From positions 14,938,693 to 15,002,692 of the forward strand of contig NC_086257.1 in assembly GCF_021018805.1 (NCBI RefSeq): a DNA stretch of 64,000 nucleotides, written 5' to 3'. This stretch comes from Prinia subflava. Its lineage: Eukaryota > Chordata > Aves > Passeriformes > Cisticolidae. The notes under the pieces are model-generated. The model had not been told where the DNA came from and searched no databases. It saw only the letters and a program-made list of their open reading frames with translations. The translations under genes and the position numbers were made by a program. Numbering within the stretch: the stretch's first letter is position 1; every line of letters begins with the position of its first letter. Shown here piece after piece: positions 43,001-55,000 of this stretch.

Positions 43001-46000
43001 GAAAGCCAAGGGATTATTATGGAGAGTGGTGTCCTTTGGAAAACTCCAAATGAAAGACTGGAATAGATGTTGTTTTTGCAGTAAAATCTGGCTTCCTTGC
43101 ACATGTTGTCAGTACAGAGATAATCCCTAAAAACTTCTGAAGTTTACACAAGGCAAATATTTTGCATTTCTGTGGGCACTGCAGCACAGCTGTGCTTTGG
43201 TGTGCACAGACCTGGGGAGCAGGCTGGGATGCTGAGGCTTTCACCTTCCTTTTGGGGATATTCCTGTGCTTCCTGGGCTGGCTCTGCCCTGGGGCCTGTG
43301 TGCCCTGCTGCAGGATGCAGGATGTGCAGCTCGTGCTTCCCTGCAGGTCTCTGTTCTCATTCTGCTGGGTGCCTGTGCAGGTGAGCTGCTGTACCGTGTC
43401 ACATGGATGTGCCTGAGCTTGCTGGCTCTGCTGCCTCAGGGGCAGCCTCACAGCACTGGCACAGGGCTTGGTGTGGGTTTTGCTGTCAAGGAGAGCACTT
43501 GGACACAGCCTGGCCTGGGCTAGCATCAGCCTGGCCCTGGCTGACAGGTTTGGGTCAGACTGCTGATGTATCCCAGGGACCTGGCTGCAGCTAGCTGGTA
43601 CTCAGTGGTGTTGGCTTTCTTTAGGAAGCAAGTATTTTGGTGATTTCTCTCTTGCTAGCTGGTGCAGAGGTTTCACCTGAACATCTGTTCTGCTCCTGAT
43701 GCTCCCAGCAGTTGCCATGGATATGTTTAGCACTAACAGTTCTGTTTGTTTATGAGGCTTTCTCCAGGGTGAAACTGATGTCTGGTCTCAGTTCTGAAGC
43801 TCTAAACCCAATATCACTTGTTATATCAAAATAAACTTCTCTTTTTACCTCTGCCACCATCAGCAGAGTCTGGCCTTTTGCAGCTATACACAGCTCAGCT
43901 TAAGATGTGGTCCTCAGTCCCCATCTCCAAGCAGAAGGCCTCAGCCTGGACATAGCTCAGCCTCCAAGGCTTGTAGAGAGAGCAGTCTTTGCAGCTGCTT
44001 TCTCCCCCTCTCTCCATCTCATATCTCATGAGAGCATCTTTCAACTTGAGACTATGCAGGGGGTTGGAGTAGCTGAGTTAAGAGGATGTGCTGCTGGAAA
44101 ACAGGCTGGATCCCATCACCAACAGACCATGTTGCAGTGACTTGTCTGGCTCTCAGGAACTCCAGCTCTTTCCATTTCACTTATATGGGGCTTTCCTCTC
44201 AATTCAGCTTTTTTCTTTAGCCTCTGCATTCAGGTTTTCCTTGGTTATCCCACTGTTTCCCAATCCAGCGATGTCAAAAGGATGTCAGAGGATGCAGCAT
44301 AAACTGCTGTGTTCACCTCCCTACATCACCAGTCTCACCAAACTTGGTCTTTCTCACTTTGTTACAGCTGAACAAGCTGGAGGAGGCAGCCAATGCAGCT
44401 CACACCTTCTTCATGGCAAACCCTGAGCACATGGAGATACAGCAGGACCTCGAGAACTACAAGACCACGTCAGGGAAGGTCAGCTTGGTTGACCGGGAGG
44501 CCAGGCAGCACATGGTGAGTCTGAGCTGAAGAGGTGCCCAGCTTGAGTATCAGGAGGCCTGGGGAGGAGAGATCAGGAGGCCAAGAGAGATCAATCTATG
44601 AATGGGGAAATTCTTACCAATACAGCAGAACAAACTCTCAACATTTTCACTTAAGGCAAGCCTGCTCCTGCCTTCTCTAGGCACTCTGCTCTTTGTTTGA
44701 TTGCTCCATCCCCAGCCTGGTCCCTCTGTTCAGAGAACTCTGGGGTCATCCACGGCTGTGAACACACACCAGCAGACAGCTTTGATGGAGGCCTTCATGA
44801 CAGATGTCAGCTCCTGTGTGTTTCCTTGGCTCTGTTTGTTTCTTTTCACCTGAGTTCTCCCACCTGGCCAGGGTACATGCACGTGAGTGGCTGTGGTGGT
44901 GAGGGTGCAGAGTGGCAGGCAAGAGAGTGCCAGTGGTTTCCAAGTCAAATGCCAGGGCCACCCCTAACTTCCCAATTCCACAAAACTCAAGGCAGCAGGA
45001 GTGGCTGTTTGGTGTAATTAGTGGAGATTAGGGGCCATTCTAAGAAAGATCTTCCTAGGTCAGGACCAATCTATTCCCTTGTCATCCAGTGTTGTTGTTT
45101 GGTGCAAGGGTAAAAACAAAAAAAAAGATGGGTTTTTTTCTATATATATAATGCATAATCTAGGCATGGCACTGAGGATTCCCTAAGTGTGGAGGAGTTC
45201 GGAAAAGCATTTAGGCACGTTTATTAGGTTCCACTGGTCCAAAAGTCCATCGAAGGCTTAAACATGGTTTAATACGAGTGGCTATATCTGATAGGTATCT
45301 GGTGAGATTGTCCTGTCCCCTTGTACCTTCTTTTGAGAAGCATCTGCAGGTGGCAAGGGCAGGATGCTGTGCTCCAGGCAGCGTAGCCTGCTCATGGTTT
45401 GTGTTCTGGCTGCCTGCTTTGCAGGAGGACTACAGTGCTGGGGTGAGGCACTATGACAAGGAGGAGTACGGGCTGGCCATCGAGTTCCTGGAGCGTGCCT
45501 TGGAAGGATACTACTCCGAGGATGAGGACTGCCAGATCATGTGCGAGGGGCCGCAGAGGTTTGAGGAGCACGAGTACCTGGACTACAAGGCTGGTCTCTA
45601 TGAAGCTATTGCAGGTGAGATCTTTATGCATTTTTAGAGTTCTCACCCTTGTCCCTGAAATGTTTTTAATTATTTAGTTTGGGCCGTTGGCTGGATTTGT
45701 TGAAGTGTCTTCACTTCCATCTCTGCTGCTGGTGAGTAACGCTGCAAGAGGCACCTAGATGTGCAAACTCAGAGGACGGTGGACTAAAACATCTCGCTTT
45801 GGTCCTGAATAGAGGCTGAGCTAGAAGAATTGCATTTCCAGATGCATGAAGCATTTGCAGCTTTCCGTTAGAGCTGGAAGTTTGGGTGCTTTATCATAAA
45901 CTGCTTCCCTTTCCCCTGTACACAGTCTCACACACCTCCCTGGAATCTAGACATTGCTGGCCTTTGTTTGTGTTTTCTGTTTCTGAGAGCGTATGAAGAG

Positions 46001-49000
46001 AGCAGCAGAGTGCTCTTGGCCATGCTCCAGGTGGCCAGGAAAGTTGCCAAGAAGTCTCGTAACATGGATTTTCTCCCCATCCAAAAGGATGGATTTGTCA
46101 TTAGAGGAGGCCCACCTAATTATGATCTTGACTGAAATCTCTGGAAAGAATGGAACGTTGCTGTGTAATCTTCAGATTTGCATGTGTGGCTCTGAGCCAG
46201 AGAGGATTAAAACAGTTCATTCTCAGTAGAAATGAGATTACATTTAATTAGTCGTAAGGGAAGGAAGAGCAACAAATTAAGGTTTGTTTAGTGACAGAAA
46301 TCTTATTTATCTGCTTATGGTCTTGGATTTGCATCAAGCCCTGAAATCTTGCTTCTTGTGTGGAAAATACTTCCCTCAGATGCAGACTGCTTTTTGGGTT
46401 TGCATAATTCTGTTTGTGTCGAGACAGGAAATCTAATTAAAACAACCAAGAGGAGAAACCACCAGCATACCGGATGGGAAGCAGCCCTGCTGGGGTTTGT
46501 TTACCCATGCAAGAAATAGAAGTGTTGGAAGGGCTGACTTGGTACCAGTGTGGCTGTCAGCTGATCAGGCCTGCTTTTAGAGCCTTGACCAGGACACACA
46601 TCGAGAGAGCAGCCTTCAGTGGCACAGCAAACCCAGCATCCTTCTCACTGAAAGCTGCTGCTCTTCAACAGGACAAGCTGTTCCTGTGCTGTGCAAGTGA
46701 GTGCAGCCCCAGGGAGCTGAAGTGTTCCTGTGCTGGCCCATCCTGAGCACAGACAGGGTCGTGGTGTGGTGGTGCTCGGAGCAGGACATCCCCTGGGAGG
46801 GACAACAGCCAGATGGTCCCTGCAAGGGCTGTGGCTTGGCCAGGTGTGCCTGGCCATAACAACCCCAGACCCCAGGACCGTTCAGCACCCAAAGAAACAG
46901 GGAGCTGAGGGAGGGAAATCTGTGATGCAATTGCTTTTCTGTAGAAACTAGGTAGTTCCTTCCAGGACAGCATAACCCACAGTTCATCCCTGGTTCAATG
47001 CACTCAGGCCCAGATGTTTCAGTAGGGAGTGGGAGCATGTAATATACCAAGAACAGAGAGTTTAGATTTCTTCAAAACTCATTTCTCTTTTCAATCCCAA
47101 ACTGATTTGCTGTGCTGCTGCTTGGGATTGTAACACTCTCACCTTTTCCCCCAAGGGGCAGATGCATTTTAGTGAATTGGTTCCAGTCTATAAGGCTTAT
47201 TTATAGGGCACTCTGACAGTACCAAGAAAAAGCAGTGCTTCTCAGTGATGGATTGATTATTTCAGATCTAGGATGCTTAATCAGGTTTAAATTACAACAG
47301 TATGATTTTTGTCCTTTCCCTTCTTGCATTTCTTAATGTGGATGTGTATGGTAAGTCAGATACTACTCAGACTACCTGTCAAGAGCAAATAGGCACTGTT
47401 CTGAGTTTCCACTTGATTTCATAGTAAGTTCTCAGGCAGTTTTTATGGCAGCTCTAAGAAATGCTTTGGTAGCTGAGCACATGGTTATTTTCAAGCCTGT
47501 GTTTGTTTCTTAAGGTTTTTAATGGTGTGCAGAGACAGAGCAAGCAAAGTAGATTCGTAAGTACATGGCAGCAAAGGCTCCAAAATGGAATCAGATGTCA
47601 GTGTTTGCTTCGAAATTGTACAGCTGGTACAACACCTAAACTGTGGACTCCCACCAATTAAGAAACTTTGTTAATGGCAGATGTTTGCCATGTGCTTGTG
47701 ATTCCTTGGGAGATACCTCATCTCTGAGGAGCAGCAAACACAGGGGGTTCTGCTGCCCAGATCTGCACCTCAGACCTTTCAGACTGACCTTGCTTGGCCA
47801 AGCTGAGAATCTGCACCAGCCCCTGTTAGCTAAACCTCCCCGTGCCCTCAGGAGCTTTCTGGCTGCAGGAAAGGAGAGGATTAAAGATGAGCTGAAGGAA
47901 GGGAGTGCAGAGCTGGATTTCATGTGGCCACCTTGTCCTCACACCTCTGCTTGCTCTGTGTCTCTTGGGGTTGAAGTGCCACCTGCCACCTGCAGTCCCA
48001 GCTTCCCTGGGCAGAAGAGGCAGCTGCTGCCACACAAAAGAGATGCTCAAGCTCCCTCTACAGTTGACAGAAGGAGGAAGATGTTTCTTAGGGAGGGCAA
48101 AAACCGCAACTCTGTCAAATTTGCTCTGGGGAGGAGCCTGAGCTCTTTCCCTCCGTGTGCGGTGTGCGCTCACCTGCCAGGCCAAAGCAGTGTGACTTGC
48201 ACATCCTTCAGCTCGGGAGTGTTAACCTCTGTCTGTCCTTGTCTCGGCACAGTCACCCTCCTTCTCAGCTCAGACCACCTTCTCCCTCTCTTCCTGGCAG
48301 ATCACTACATGCAGGTCCTGGCCTGCAAACACGACTGTGTGCGAGAGCTCGCCACGCGCTCGGGCCGCATCTCGCCCATCGACAACTTCCTTCCCCTGCA
48401 TTACGACTACCTGCAGTTCGCCTATTACAGAGGTAAATAAACAACCTCTTGTGCTGTTCCTCACTGCACCTGCTGAGCTCTCTTCCTTTTTGGGCAAGTT
48501 CAAACTGTTCCCTGTGGCAGTAAGGCTGTTTCTCCAATGTCCACGCTACAGTGGTCTGATAAGGCATGGTCTGAAAGAGAAGCAAAAGACATTGGAAATT
48601 GTCCCTTCAAAAGTCAGGTTGATTGAAGTACAGTTAAATAGTTTTATGAAGGTGTTTTAGATAATTACTCAGGTTTCAAGCACCCAGCCTTTAGCTAAAA
48701 CACTACTATTCTCTAAATAAATCATGCTTTTTTAGGGTCCTTTCATTTGCCTTTTGATATTAAAATCCTTGGGATTTATATGTTTTACATTTTCTGAAAT
48801 GAATTGATAACATTCTCTAAATTAATATATAACAGATGTATATTAAGCTTATCCCAAGAGCCAGTTTTTGTCAATTACCAAATATTTTAAGATTCACAGT
48901 AAAGCTGCAGGATTTGGCAGCATGGCAAAATGTCAGGGGTTGGCAGTGCTAAAAAATAATGCCAGTTGTGTGGTTCTGTGTGCTATTAAATTATGTTCTG

Positions 49001-52000
49001 TTACATAAAAGAAAATAAAAATCTGCAGAAATCTGCTCTCTAAGGCTTTTGCTGATAACTCTTTACTGAAAAGGATAGACTATACAGGGTCAAAATTTCT
49101 GTTCAAACAAAGATTCTTTGTTTATCAACACAACAGGAAGAAAGCAGGAGTCAGTTCATGTATGGTGTACAGACTTCTTTATTCCTCTGCCCAGTTGGAG
49201 GTTTACTGTGGCAGGTAAAACCCCCTGGGCCCTGAGAGATGGTACACAGGTGAGAAGCAGTTTGGTGCCAGGCAATATCCACATCCTGCCCATCCAGCTG
49301 GATCCAATGTGGGTACCATCTAGTCCGTGCAAGATGGCAGAAAAGTCTTTTCTCTGTGCCTCACTTTCCTTGCTGGTGAAGTGGAGTGGTTAAGACAAAG
49401 TGGCATCAAAAGAGCCCTGTGAAGTGCTGGGCTGCTGCTCCAGCTGATGGGGAGCTCAGGCTGTGCTTCCCTCCCTGCAGAGTCCCCTCCCTGGCCCCGT
49501 GTGAGCCCCCTGTGCCCCCTGACCACTGTTGTGTTGCCCCCCAGTTGGTGACTATGTAAAAGCCCTGGAGTGTGCCAAGTCCTACCTGCTCTTCCACCCG
49601 GACGATGAGGATGTCCTGGAGAATGCAGGTTATTACGAGGATCTCTTGGAAGGCACAGTGGATCCAGCCACCATCAAACCCAGAAAGGTGAGTGAGTGAC
49701 ACCTGAGAGCTCTTGGTGGGAGGCTTCAACAGAAAAATCTTCTGGAAATAAAAACAGCTTGGCAGCTTTCCCCCAGCTGGACCACTTTGAAAAGAGAAGT
49801 GGAAGTGCTGGGCTTGCTGGCGATGCTGAGGTGGTGATTTTCAGGGTGTTCAGAGTCACTGGTGTGGGGGAGAAGCCAGTGGACAGGATGTGCTTTAAAT
49901 GGGGACTTGAGCCTAGTGAAGCCTGAGCAAGGGCAGGGAAGGCAGTGACCAGCAGGGCAAACCCTGCTCCTGCCCAGTGCTCCGGCGGACGCGGAGGAGG
50001 AGCGCAGCGAAACCTGAGCAAAGGGCAGCATCTCTGCAGGGAGGGCTGAGAAATAACTTTCCCAGGGGAGGCTGGGATCTCAGCATTGCTCTCAAGTCTC
50101 TTAGCTTGGAGTAGCCTGCTCTGCAGGGAGCTCTGCCGTCACTAGGTTAGGCTGGGGTCAAATAACCAAACAGTGTGTGTTCCATCACCCAGCAGGACAG
50201 GCTTCCTCTCCAGTCTGGGCAGCCTTTATCCGTGGCCCTGGGGCTGCCTTCCTCACCATCCAGGAGTTCCTCCCATCCCATCCCAGCCCTGCTCATTCCC
50301 CTTGCACCATAAGTGGAGTGTTGGCAGGAACTGGTTTTTCCATTCCTTTGGGGATTCCTTGACTTCCAGGCAAATCAAGGTGAATTTGGGAAAGTGGTAA
50401 AAATAAAAGCAAAATGATAAAAAGGAAAACAAGAAAAATTGTTGCTTTCCCTCAGAAAATGAATCTAGGAAAAAAACCCCTTGAACTTGACAAAAACGTT
50501 GAATTGTTTACAGTGTTTTGAAATTTTTTGTAAAAAAAATTAATTGACTTTTGCTTTGCACAATAGTTTTCTAGGAGAAATACCAGTGATGGCAGATTTT
50601 TCATTCAAAATAAAGCCCTCTGATGGACAATTTCCAGCTGGCTGTGCTTTGTGACCCCATCCAAGCACTGTGAGTGCATCCCAGGGCCAGGTCATGGACT
50701 CCATGTGGGGAACTGAGGCAAAGCCCAGCCAGGGTCCCTGCTCCACCAGCCTGAACTTGACACCATTCTGCAGCTGGGATTTTTCTGGCCAGCCTTTGCC
50801 AAGATATTTTGAGGCTCTCCAAGGTGCTCAGGATTTTCTGCCAGCTATGGACATGTGTTTTAGGGATTCAGGCTTCCTAAATGAGTAGCTGAACACCTTC
50901 TGTCATGTACTGAGTGGCTCAGCCTTTTTCCTGGGGTTGCTCCAAGCATCCCTCCCCCCACAGCAGCCTGCAGTATTGCATGAAAACCAAACCCCTCTGA
51001 AGCAGAGGTGCACTGCCACTGTCTTGCAAAAGCTGGGCTGGCCATGTGCAACTGCTGAGGGAACTGACAGTGGTCAGATTTTAGTCTTCAGGCACTGCTA
51101 TAGTATCTGTGAAAGACAAGCGAAAGACTCTCTCATTCTGGCCTGGGAAAATCCTGAGGAGGAATCCAAACAATCCTTGGGAGGTGAAAAGCTGTTAGCA
51201 GGTGGTGTTTTTCCAACTGGTTTACTGGCAAAGATGTTTACAAAGAGGTGTAAGCTCTGAATCACCAATCATATTCATTGTACCAAAGTGCTGTATAAAA
51301 CGAGGAGTTTGAAGAATAAGGCTCACTCTCGCTTGCTGAATAAGCTGGGAATCCTGTCGTTATTCCCATGCCATCCTAGAGCAATGGGGACCAACTGCTG
51401 CTGTTTTCCTTCTCTTCCCAGGAGGCCAGAGCGCTGCTGCGGCGCCACAAGCTGGAGTCCCACCTGCTGCAGGTGGCTGCGGCCGGGCTGGGATACGCCT
51501 ACACCGAGCCGGTAACGCCGCCGTGCTGTGTCAGCACCCTGGGGGCTCACAGCTGTAGGACCAGCCCCCCTGCCCCCTCCTGTAAATCCAGTCCTGTGTA
51601 GGTGATTCAGGAGCTGGGTCTTGGCCTGGTTTGTTTCTTATTGGAAAACGGTGATGGCAAAGCAAAGAAGGCGTTCCTGGGGTGAAGGAGAGGCACATAC
51701 AGCCTCATCCAGCTCCCTTGCCGTGGTGTCTGGGTCTCAGCCACTGCTGTGGTGATGGGGGAGACACAGATGCCTGGGAAAGCTGGGCTTCCGAGGTACC
51801 CATCACACTGTGCCAGTTTGGGTTCACATTTTCCATCTGGTGACCTCAGGTCATTGCCCAAAGTCATGTGGGATTGATCCAGAGGGGCTGGCTGATGTCC
51901 CTGGGAGTCAGGCAGAGCAGGTAATGCCCTGGCTGTGGCTGGAGCATTAAATTAAGATGTTTGTCCTCTCTTTTCCCACAGAACTACTGGAACAGGTATG

Positions 52001-55000
52001 GCGCCCGCCAGGACGAGCACAGGTGAGCCACAGTCACCCCAGCTGAGCTGCAGCTTCACCATTCCCCACGGTGAGGTCAGGGGGATGTGCTCACAGAGGG
52101 GTACCAGCCTGCCACTCAGGAGTGCTGCCCATCCACCCAGCACACCATCGTGGTTGAACTGGGGCCCTTTGGCCCTTACCATTGCAAACATTCCCACAAG
52201 GACCTCACTTTAGCTGAGTGCCCCAAACCAGCAATAGTCTAGAGGGAACTTGATTGATGAGACCAGTCAGATTTTTGGTGTCTGTGCTTTGTTGGTGGAA
52301 ACTGTTGCTCCCGTTACCAGAAAAGCAGTGTTTGCCACAGGACAGGGTGAAGGCTTCAGCTTGTATGGTTGTCACATTTGTATGAAGCACTGATTTGCTT
52401 GGGGTTTTTGTGTATTAGTTTCCAAAGGGTGCAAAAGTGCAAGTCCAAGAACTTGTGGACAAAGTCGTGATGTTCCTCTTCTCTTTTGCTCCTCAGTGTC
52501 CCCTCAAGTATCAGCAGTGAACCAGAGGATGGGCCCCGGCTGTCCCTGACAAAGAAACCCATGCCCAAGCCCAATCGAGAGCTGAAGGAGGGTAAGGCTG
52601 ATGAAGATGTTTCAACAAAATCAGGGGATTTTTTTTTTCCTATTGCTAGAGACTACAGACTGCAAAGACTGGCCACTGAGCAATTGAGGGCCACTCCTAT
52701 TTAAGAGAGTTCAAATTTTGTTTAAGAGACAGAGAAGCCTTCAGTGCTGCCACAGCATTTCTGGGTCTGTGGATCCCAGGGCACTGCTCTGCCCTTGGGC
52801 TTATTTTTCCCACCTGCTGAGCTGCTCAGTACAGAGCCCTGAGATGTGGAGCTGGGAGGCTGGGTCTTCCTCACCATGAGGAAAGCAAACCAGCAAACAG
52901 TAGTCTTTCCTCCAGGTGCTTTTGTGTTCCCTGATGCCCAGGCTGCAGCAGGATGGATGCTGGAAGCATCCTGTCCTGATGCTTTCCTAAATGTGCTGGG
53001 TCACACCATACTAACAACCACTTCTCTTGCAGACTGGGTTATGATTTTGTGTCTTAGCTCACATGAAATCACTTGTTTGTAAGCCTGTCAGCAGACATTT
53101 CAACTGATTTCAGCACATTTTCAGCAACCACAAAAAATACCATAACGTCTTCGACCAAAGACAGGATTTTTCCCCTTAACAATTTTGAAAAACAATATTG
53201 TAGCCAAGCACCAAACAGAGTCCTTGCTGCAAAACAACAGGGTCTCAAGCCAGGAGGTGTCTTGTGTCTCTAGTGAGCCAGCTCCACAGCAGCAGGCAAT
53301 TAAACCTCCCTGTAATGCAATGGCTGGTAGCACTTTTTGGGGAATTTCACAGCTTTCCCCAGCCCAAGTTGTGTCCAGCTGCTCAGTGTTGTGTTCAGAG
53401 TGTTGTTATCCCTTCTCTGGCTGTACATAAAATAGGCAAATACCAGAGGAAGATACTAAAGATCTTGTTTAAGCCAAGAGCTGGTTATTAATATTTGTTG
53501 GCCTGTTTGCTGTTTATAACCAAGTAATTTCAGAGTCCTTCTTTCTGTTTTTATTTCTTTCTATGCTCTTATTCTGGTTAACTTGCAGAATGTTTTTGTT
53601 TACAAAGAAAACTGAAATAATTCAAAAAGAAACTGGGATTTTTGTCCATCCAGCTGCTGCCTTTCTCTGTTGTCTTTTTTTCTTTCTCTCTTTTTACTTG
53701 GAAAAAGAAAAGGCCAAAAGGGAAAGTCTGTTTTAATTTTGTACTCTTCTACCCTTCCCGTCTTCCTCCTTTCTGCCAATTCCTTCACTCCCAAAAGTCC
53801 TTAGAATTCCGCAGTTTCTTTGGGGTGTTTTTCACAGAGCACAGACACAGGATACAGGTCTGTCTCTCTGCTGGTGCTTAGAGCAGGCAGAGGCAAGGAA
53901 AGCAGGTGGGAGCACACTGCCAGTGTGGGACAAGGGTTCACTGTCCATGGCACAGAGCTGCCCCACTAGCTCCCTGGGAGGAACGGGAAGAAATATTGGA
54001 CGTGTTAAATGGTGCCTTCCATGCTCATCCATCATGTGCCTGTGGCTGAGGAAGAGCAACATCTGAGATGGAAAACTCAGCCCTCTGTTGGAGCGTGCCA
54101 GGAGTTTGGATTTGAGAATTCTGATTCTGATCCAGCTGAATTTGTAATAACTGTGGTTATCAAGCAACAAAATCAGCACAGTGAACACCAGAAACGTCCC
54201 ATCTTTTCCATTTCCAAGAAACTTAACTCCTCAGAAATAATGCTGTGGGCTAATGACAGGGCTTTGTGGGGCTTACATGTCCTCTACAGGCCAAGGAGAC
54301 CTGCCAAAAACACAGATTTGACTCAATAGACAGGAAAAGTAAAAGTTACAAACGCATTGTCACAGAGAAGTTTCCTTGCGCCACATGGTGAGAGGAACTC
54401 CATGGCTCTGTTTCCTCTATGTCGTTGCCTGTTTGTGACAACAAATAATTTTCTTCACAGTTTAAATGTATTTAACTTTTCTCTTGGAGAAACATCTGGT
54501 TTAGGCTTTTATTGTTACCATTTCTTTCATTTTCTTTCTTTGAGAGATGCGTGTAAGAGGCTTCCAAAGATGGTGGTTTAGGGGCTTTGCTCTGGTGTTT
54601 TATCAATCAAATTTGATGGGAATGCATTGAAACCTCTCGTAAAAAGCTTGCAGGCAGAGGGAGGCAGCTCAGAGACTGGATGAGAGGGATGGCAGGGGCA
54701 GCCATGGCAGCTCCTTTGCCTCAATGGAGGAGGATTATTCTGAGTCCTCTGGCTCACCTGCTCCCTGCCCACTTGCTTGGAGGAGAGCAATGCCTGCTGC
54801 AAGCTCAGCACCCTGTGAGGTTTTCTCTGTGTATAGAAGACAAAAACCACTGATGACAGTTGCAAAGTGGTTTTGCATGCCAAGCCAGCACCATCCACAC
54901 AGCACAAATGCAATGGGAGCCTATACTGGTGTTGACAGCTGGGCTGGAGAGCCAAGTTAGCCATTGTCCCTCTCTCTCCCTTTGTCCTACTGGGTTTGGT

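Larger units (their letters stand above)
1040..44367 (+). other. P3H2: P3H2 intron 1 (43.3 kb), no recognisable gene
   Basis: The intron runs from donor GTAGGC at 1040 to acceptor TTACAG ending at 44367. I examined the open frames on both strands and recognise no protein domain or plausible spliced exon. Apart from the repeats, hairpins and CpG patch listed separately, it is ordinary AT-rich intronic DNA with short A- or T-rich runs (for example 1691-1734, 7281-7300 and 13224-13239). A long first intron is usual for regulatory sequence, but single-sequence inspection cannot locate enhancers. Confidence 0.85.
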
